DNA of 64,000 bases, from the NCBI GenBank assembly GCA_951799445.1, contig OX637288.1, forward strand, positions 2,730,501 to 2,794,500, in the 5' to 3' direction. Within the stretch, counting starts at the first letter, position 1. Every line of letters starts with the position of its first letter. The translations under genes were made by a program, and so were the position numbers. This DNA comes from Pseudisothecium myosuroides (lineage: Eukaryota; Streptophyta; Bryopsida; Hypnales; Lembophyllaceae). The notes under the pieces are model-generated. The model searched no databases. It was not told where the DNA came from and saw nothing but the letters and a program-made list of their open reading frames with translations. Below are positions 58,494-64,000 of this stretch, one piece after another.

Positions 58494-59988
58494 TAAGGTA
58501 GAACAACCCATAGTAGGTTAAATTACAGAACATTCAGTTGCAGTTAGTGCTATTGCCTTCCCCTTGACGGAATGATGTGGAATATACCACATCATTTTAC
58601 TTAGGGGATGAAATGATATGGTTTATTCCACACTCCATCAATAGCTACAAATACAAGTGTTAGTTAATGAAGTGTAGTTCACCGGTTGCAACTATTCAAC
58701 CGCTCATAATTAAGTCAAAAGCAAGAATTGTATTTAAAGTAGAAGTTCAAACCCCATTTAGGCATAGTAAAATAACTTTTATCAAAAAAATTAAAAATAT
58801 AAAAGTTGGAAAATCAAATTAATTTTCATCTAAAAAGAAGCCGTTTTAGATTTAAAGCCTCCAATCAAAAGTTATGGACAAATTTTGGAGAGGGGTAGGA
58901 ACATTTTTTTTGACATTAAAACATTCTCTCTAAATTTTATCCATAACTTTTGATTGGAGGCTTAAAATCTTATTATAAGCGGATTTTTGGAGTTAAAATC
59001 TAGCTTGATTTAGCAACTTTTTTTAGTTTAATTTTTTTTGAAAAAAATTATTCTACTATGCCTAAATGAGGTCTAAAATTCTACTTTGAACATAATTCTT
59101 GCGTTTTGACGATGAGTGGTCAAGCTCTCATCTTCAAATTATTCCACATCCTTCAAACACATTGTCTCATCTTCAAATTATTCCATATACTCATGATGGA
59201 CAATGTATTTCAATATAAAAATGAGGGTTCCACCCTCCACTCCTACAAATGTCAATGATGCAATCCCTTCATTTCATCATCAAAACATGTTTTGATGGTG
59301 GATGGTTAAATTGCATTGGTATATTACTTAATGGATTCTTTGGATTTTTGGCAAACCATTTTTTTTTTTATAATTCTTTGTTTATTTGTATGTCTGGTCC
59401 TAGAATTAACCAAAAAAAATGGAGCTCACCATAAATGTATTTTCACTGTCCCAATACTAAAGCTTACATTAATGACAATGGATGAGAACTCCAAAGTAGA
59501 GAAGCCAGCTTCCCTAAAAGCTACTGAATGTTATGTACAAGTCTAACCTCATTGCTGAATTTTCTTAAAGTTTTTCCCACATGAAGATAAGTGTAAGAAA
59601 TGGCGGGAGCAATTGAAATTATATTTTTTCGGCAAAGTATACATTTGTTATGAATTTTTGCCTAACATGGCCCACAAGAGTTTATAACTACTTATGACTA
59701 CTCCCAAACCGACACAAAGTTTATCCTCAAAGTTCATCTTGCTCACCTAAAGCACTCACAATATTTTATAATATAACCACTACATGAAGGCCTAAATTGA
59801 AGTCTTTTCCTGCAATGAATATACATTCCAAAGGTGGAAGTTCCTTTTTTAGTCACTAATCACTCCATTATTGTCACCAGACATCAATTGTCACATAAAT
59901 CTCATATTTATTGAAAGGAAATTTGTAATGGGTCATTTTCTAGGTGTCCGAAATGGGTCTTTTGACTTTAATGGATTGTTCTACCTTA
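58494..59988. mobile_element. TA-flanked element with AGGTAGAACAACCC ends and an internal foldback
   Basis: TA at both edges; ends AGGTAGAACAACCCATAGTA and the inverse of GGATTGTTCTACCT. Its right third matches the 19,986-20,456 element. Nested within is a long foldback (about 58,600-59,150) whose arms pair through AAGCCTCCAATCAAAAGTTA and TAACTTTTGATTGGAGGCTT, followed by sequence shared with 31,940-32,160. Confidence 0.65.
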
Positions 59989-60790
59989 TATATTAATGGC
60001 ACACTAAATTTGAAACCGCCAGCTAAGTCAAATTGATCTTTTAATATTCCTAGATTCATTCTCAATAAAAAAAATTGGTCCTTCAGAAAGCAACATGAAA
60101 CAAAAATTGATACCATTCCTAGTGTAGAGAGCTTTGTGCTCATGAATTAATCTTAAAAGGACTAAACCTATCACCAAATAAACTTTCCAAAAAATGATAT
60201 GATTTTTAAATGAATAGGTGCATTTTTCATTTCTACATTAATCTTAAAAGTCATCCATTGGTCTTTGGGGGGCCTCAACATCCTTCTAGGATTAAATAAT
60301 TTTGTATAGGTAGTGGCTAAAAGCACCAAAATTTAATGAACTTGACGTAGGCTTGTCCATCTTTCGTAATAAAATGATTGTTTCTTGGTGAAAATACAAT
60401 TTGACTCTAAAAATGAGTGGAATAAGAATACTTCTTGATAAGGATTAGAATTGGAGTATGAAAAAGGTAAAAAATAGATGGGAGATTGTTAGGGTAGAAA
60501 AAGGGTGCAAAAAGAGTTTGTGAGAAGGATATTGACCTTTTGGTGTCTATTGTGATTTCAAAATCATATTTTTGCTCATCACATTTAGTTGTCAAACCTA
60601 GATTGCAAAATATTGGTAAAAATACATTTTCTAAAAAGATTATAAAAAATTACAGACCCAAGATTATTTGTGAAGGTTTGACATCCTTCTTTTGAAAATC
60701 CAAGAAAGATTTAAAAACCTTGGTGAAACAAAGTTGGGGTTGAACAACAAGTCCATGTCATTGGATAAGATAGTATGACAACAAACATGG
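59989..60790. other. Intergenic, no gene seen
   Basis: AT-rich. A TTAATCTTAAAAGGACTAAA word at 60,150 resembles a worn TTAA-family end but its partner was not found. Confidence 0.35.
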
Positions 60791-61202
60791 TACGGTAGGA
60801 GGCTCAGAAATGGAGCATCTAAGGGCTGGTCCGCCTTTTTCATGTATTTCCTTGGACCGAAATTTTTTAACTCATTCTTCAGATATAGAGAAATTGATGA
60901 GGAATCTAACCCAAGTGGTTTCGTATTTTTCCGAGCATTTTTTAATTACTTATGACTTTTCAAACGAGTTGGGTCATAGGTCCCTATTTGTGACCCTAGG
61001 TCTTTCATAAACGGTTCACTTGCAATTGTAAATAAAAATGGGGTAAGCAAAGAGAATGATTGGCTCTTGCAATTAAGAATGTTTTTTTTCTTGATTCATT
61101 CAATGACTATACTAATCAATTTCAGAACCAACTCATGTCCATTTCACAACCATTTATAGGGTCCATTCTTAATGCCCGCTCCGTTTATAGCCTCCTACCT
61201 TA
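60791..61202. mobile_element. TA-flanked MITE with GGTAGGAGGC ends
   Basis: Ends CGGTAGGAGGCTCAG and the inverse of TATAGCCTCCTACCT, with TA on both sides. It lies at the left edge of a TTAA-family relic, whose left terminus it may have replaced. Confidence 0.6.
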
Positions 61203-62100
61203 GTAGAGACTATTAAGATTTTGGGCAAGCTAGTGTGAATGACGATATGCATATTTTAGGCTGAAACTATAATAGACGGTGTGGACAAGGAATATCTAAA
61301 CGATGAATGTGCACTAAATTTCATGACATTTGGAAATATGAGTCAAAAGTTATAGCCTAAAATATTCCTTTTTTTGTAAATGGGCAGTTTAGGCAAATTA
61401 AAAAAATCATTTCTTATAGAAACAAAAATTTGAAATTGATTTTCTATATTTATATATAAGTGGGAAAGCTTTGAATCATTCTATTTTGATCAAAGAGATG
61501 AAAGTTATGAGGAGTTTTTGTTTGCGGTCAATTCTCGCGTCAGTTATGCATTTTTTTCTCTAAAATAAACTTTGAAGTCCTTTATTTTACTCAAGTTTCA
61601 ATATTTTTGGAAAAAAAATAAAATAGGATGTAGATTGTTTATTACAAAATTGCAACCATTGGAATTGACATTTTTTAATTCCATAACTAAATTCTTGACA
61701 ATTTAGTATTGTTAATCATTCTCTACTTCTTTCTACTTACTATATTTTTTTCTATATGTTGTACAATTCGAAATTATCTAAAAAATTTCAAGCATGTAGA
61801 CAACTTGCCTTGAAGAATGAATCCAAAGAATCAACACCATTTTGGACATTTTTTCATACAAATGTGAGCTTGTGAAGTGCAGCTGCCTTGTTTTTTTAAA
61901 TTCATAAAAAGTTCATATCTTGCAATCTACATGGTGGAAAATTCTGAAATTTTTTCCACATGTTTTCAAGTTAGCATAAAACAAGATCCTATGGTTACAT
62001 ATTTCCAAAAAAACAAAAAAATAAAATTTTGTATTTGTACTAGAAATCACATTTTTAGAGCATTTTTGATGAAACATAGTCATGGAACTTTAGGGATTAA
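61203..62100. mobile_element. Left-truncated TTAA-family element
   Basis: The interior (ATTTTGGGCAAGCTAGTGTG, GGAAAGCTTTGAATCATTCT) follows the subfamily I order and the right end is GAACTTTAGGGA followed by TTAA (62097-62100). No left terminus is visible. It ends about 160 bp from the stop codon of the F-box gene and may lie in its 3' UTR. Confidence 0.55.
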
Positions 62101-62257
62101 ACCAAAATGCTTGAGGCAAAATTTCAGATTGATGTATGCAAATAAGCGCAACAATACATAGCAGAGTACATTACACCTATCTATTTCTATAGGCAAAATC
62201 ACAAGAACAAAGAATTCAAGGACCAAATGTATCAAGACCTAAATATTACTCATTTGC

Positions 62258-63406
62258 CTAGGTAATAGCACTCCAACTAATTGAGCACATCATTCTGAGC
62301 AATAAAGGCCTTCTAAAGGCCGGAAGGGTGCGCCACTCACAAGTTGACAAATTGTATAGCCAAGCATGCTTAGAACCAGCTACATATACAAGTAAAAAAC
62401 TGTTGCAACCCCAAAGTATGGAATTCATAAGACCGCTTTGTGAGTCAAGAAAGCACTTGGAAGGGCCACAACTGTGCACCCTCAATTTCACCCAAGCAGT
62501 TGACTTCTTTGGAAGATGAAACTCGGATATGCAATACTTTGGTAGCACACTCTCACCATTCTTCAATAGATCTGCAGGAAATAGAGAAGCTTCTTTGTGC
62601 AGCACAAACAAATGGTCTTCAACAAGCTCACAACATTCTGGTTCCACCTTGAGTCCTAGTGCAATACTTGATTCATTGAAATGCTGCAGTGTTCTATTTG
62701 CACAATTGTACACGCAAAGCAAACGGCAAGTTGTAAAGTTATACGCCATATTGGAGATATTGTAGATACAATCCCATCCAATAATGTGACCTTGCGTTGC
62801 TTCCACAACCATCCACTCTTTCGTGTGGGAATCATAGACTTGGGCAAAGGAACCTCGGTTACTATTTGTAATGGAGCTCACAACAAAAACTTTATACTCC
62901 TTGGTTTTCCTATCCACAGTGAGCTTTACCATCCTTGCCGTTGTCACCAAAGTATTGGATTTTTCAGCCCCCATGCACAACAAAGGGGGGAGTTGCATCT
63001 TTTGTTTTGTTAAAGGATTCATCACAATGCAATACCCAGGCTCGTTATTGTACCACTTCCATTTTGAAACAAAGCATACTAATCCCCCATCAGCACTAGC
63101 CAAGGAAATAACCTCTGTTAATAGTGCTTCAGTTTCATAAACATGCCATTTATCTGCTTGCACATCATAGATGTCACAAGACCACGACATCCTATGAGAA
63201 TATCTCCGAGGTAGGAGAGCAAACATGTTGAGAAGAGTTGTTGCATCAAACAACTGGTTGAACTCTGAGTCTTTGCAATCAATGTTCCTCTTCCATTCCT
63301 TCGAAAGAACTCGAAGCTGACCAATTCCAACTACAGGAAGACAAGCAAACACAAGGTGCAAGAGCTCCTTGGGCAAAGTTCCCCAAAGACTAGGCTCCAA
63401 GGCCAT
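62258..63406 (-). CDS. F-box protein with kelch/FBA-like C-terminal region
   Basis: A single-exon frame of 382 codons. I chose the first ATG (63,406); the frame extends five codons further without another ATG. Residues 4-45 form an F-box (LWGTLPKELLHLVFACLPVV followed by GIGQLRVLSKEWKRNI), the part that binds SKP1 in SCF ubiquitin ligases. The rest has the pattern of plant F-box/kelch or FBA proteins, with GGLVCFV (about residue 105), VMNPLTKQKMQLPPL (about 128) and later repeats such as QVYDSHTKEWMVVEAT and WLYNLSTCEWRTLPAF, each like a degenerate kelch blade. Target and process are unknown. A probable intron lies in the 5' leader. Cytosolic or nuclear location is assumed from the family. 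Confidence 0.9.
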   Translation of the reverse strand: MALEPSLWGTLPKELLHLVFACLPVVGIGQLRVLSKEWKRNIDCKDSEFNQLFDATTLLNMFALLPRRYSHRMSWSCDIYDVQADKWHVYETEALLTEVISLASADGGLVCFVSKWKWYNNEPGYCIVMNPLTKQKMQLPPLLCMGAEKSNTLVTTARMVKLTVDRKTKEYKVFVVSSITNSNRGSFAQVYDSHTKEWMVVEATQGHIIGWDCIYNISNMAYNFTTCRLLCVYNCANRTLQHFNESSIALGLKVEPECCELVEDHLFVLHKEASLFPADLLKNGESVLPKYCISEFHLPKKSTAWVKLRVHSCGPSKCFLDSQSGLMNSILWGCNSFLLVYVAGSKHAWLYNLSTCEWRTLPAFRRPLLLRMMCSISWSAIT

Positions 63407-63422
63407 GACTAGGATTTTCAAC

Positions 63423-63560
63423 CTAGAATAGCCTGAATTTTAGAGATCCTCATATTAGTTGACTTGAACATCAATTGAAAGGACATAGATTCTAATATAC
63501 TAAATAGTTTGTAAACAACCAAAGAAAGCAGAAATTATCTAAAGCCAATCAAACACTTAC
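63423..63560 (-). other. Probable intron in the 5' leader of the F-box gene
   Basis: On the minus strand, CCAAAG followed by GTAAGTG (donor, ending at 63,560) and TATTCTAG (acceptor, ending at 63,423) enclose 138 bp. The acceptor lies 16 bp upstream of the ATG. Supported by splice-site quality only. Confidence 0.55.
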
Positions 63561-64000
63561 CTTTGCTTTGGAATATGAGTGATGAATGTGCAATGCAGCC
63601 TAGAAGTAATAAGGGACAATAGCTCGAAAATTTGAAGATGCTCGCGATGAATTAATGTAACTTTAGTATATAACTTTTGCAAGACAACAAATCTTATGAA
63701 AGCACTCAAAAATACTTTTTGTCAACTAGAAGGGTGGTTTTCTTCTAGGGAACCAATATAAAAAAGGAAAAATTCTAGTTTATTTTTAAAACTAATAGTG
63801 TGACCAGTGTGAGTAGTACTTCACTTGAATTGATGGTTCCAAACAAAAATAAAAAATAAGGATAAAATCTCAGTTTATCTCAAGTGATGTCCGGTCTTCA
63901 CTTATCTCAAGTGACAGTCTTCACATATGTAAGACATTTTGCAAACCTAGCTAGTCTGATCACATTTCATGGTGTTAAATATTTTTAAGTGCTGTCATAA
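63561..64000. other. Upstream region of the F-box gene
   Basis: Contains the first leader exon (from 63,561) and probably the promoter. A short direct repeat, TTATCTCAAGTGA, occurs at about 63,875 and 63,903. No other feature recognised. Confidence 0.35.

Overview
The window is nuclear DNA from a plant. It is strongly AT-rich and carries four recognisable genes: two are split by short GT-AG introns, one appears to have an intron only in its leader, and one is a single open frame. One gene product has a plastid transit-like N terminus, and another is a WD40 plus inositol-phosphatase fusion known from plants. Nothing fixes the species. The AT-rich, MITE-packed intergenic DNA and compact introns would suit a moss or another seedless plant, but this is inference.

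Layout. Bases 1-30,097 are a tandem segmental array: unit A (1-14,844), unit B (14,845-26,804) and a truncated unit C (26,805-30,097). I recognise no gene in it. Each full unit carries two GC-richer blocks built from CGTAG modules, many in an exact 168-bp period with CGTAG at offsets 0, 20 and 82. Unit C keeps one block. Many small DNA transposons are present in one unit and absent from another, so filled and empty sites can be compared directly.

Genes. A small glycine/aspartate-rich membrane peptide lies at 30,350-30,583 (minus). A 14-exon type II inositol-polyphosphate 5-phosphatase with N-terminal WD40 repeats (FRA3/5PTase12-14 class, 1,313 codons) spans 34,278-40,590 (minus). A five-exon DUF2358-like plastid protein with one C-terminal membrane helix spans 52,756-55,587 (plus). 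An F-box protein with a kelch/FBA-like C-terminal half lies at 62,258-63,406 (minus), with a probable intron in its 5' leader. The genes do not form an obvious functional cluster. The phosphatase acts on phosphoinositides, the F-box protein would be an SCF adaptor, and the DUF2358 protein is probably plastid-located.

Between genes the DNA is largely non-autonomous class II elements: a family with CCCCTAAAGG-type ends and 4-bp TTAA/TTAT target duplications (piggyBac-like geometry); TA-flanked elements with AGGTA ends; pogo/Emigrant-like MITEs; one hAT-like element with an 8-bp duplication; one PIF/Harbinger-like element with a TTA duplication; and two long foldbacks with arms of about 300 bp. 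No transposase gene was found, so mobilisation would need a source elsewhere in the genome.
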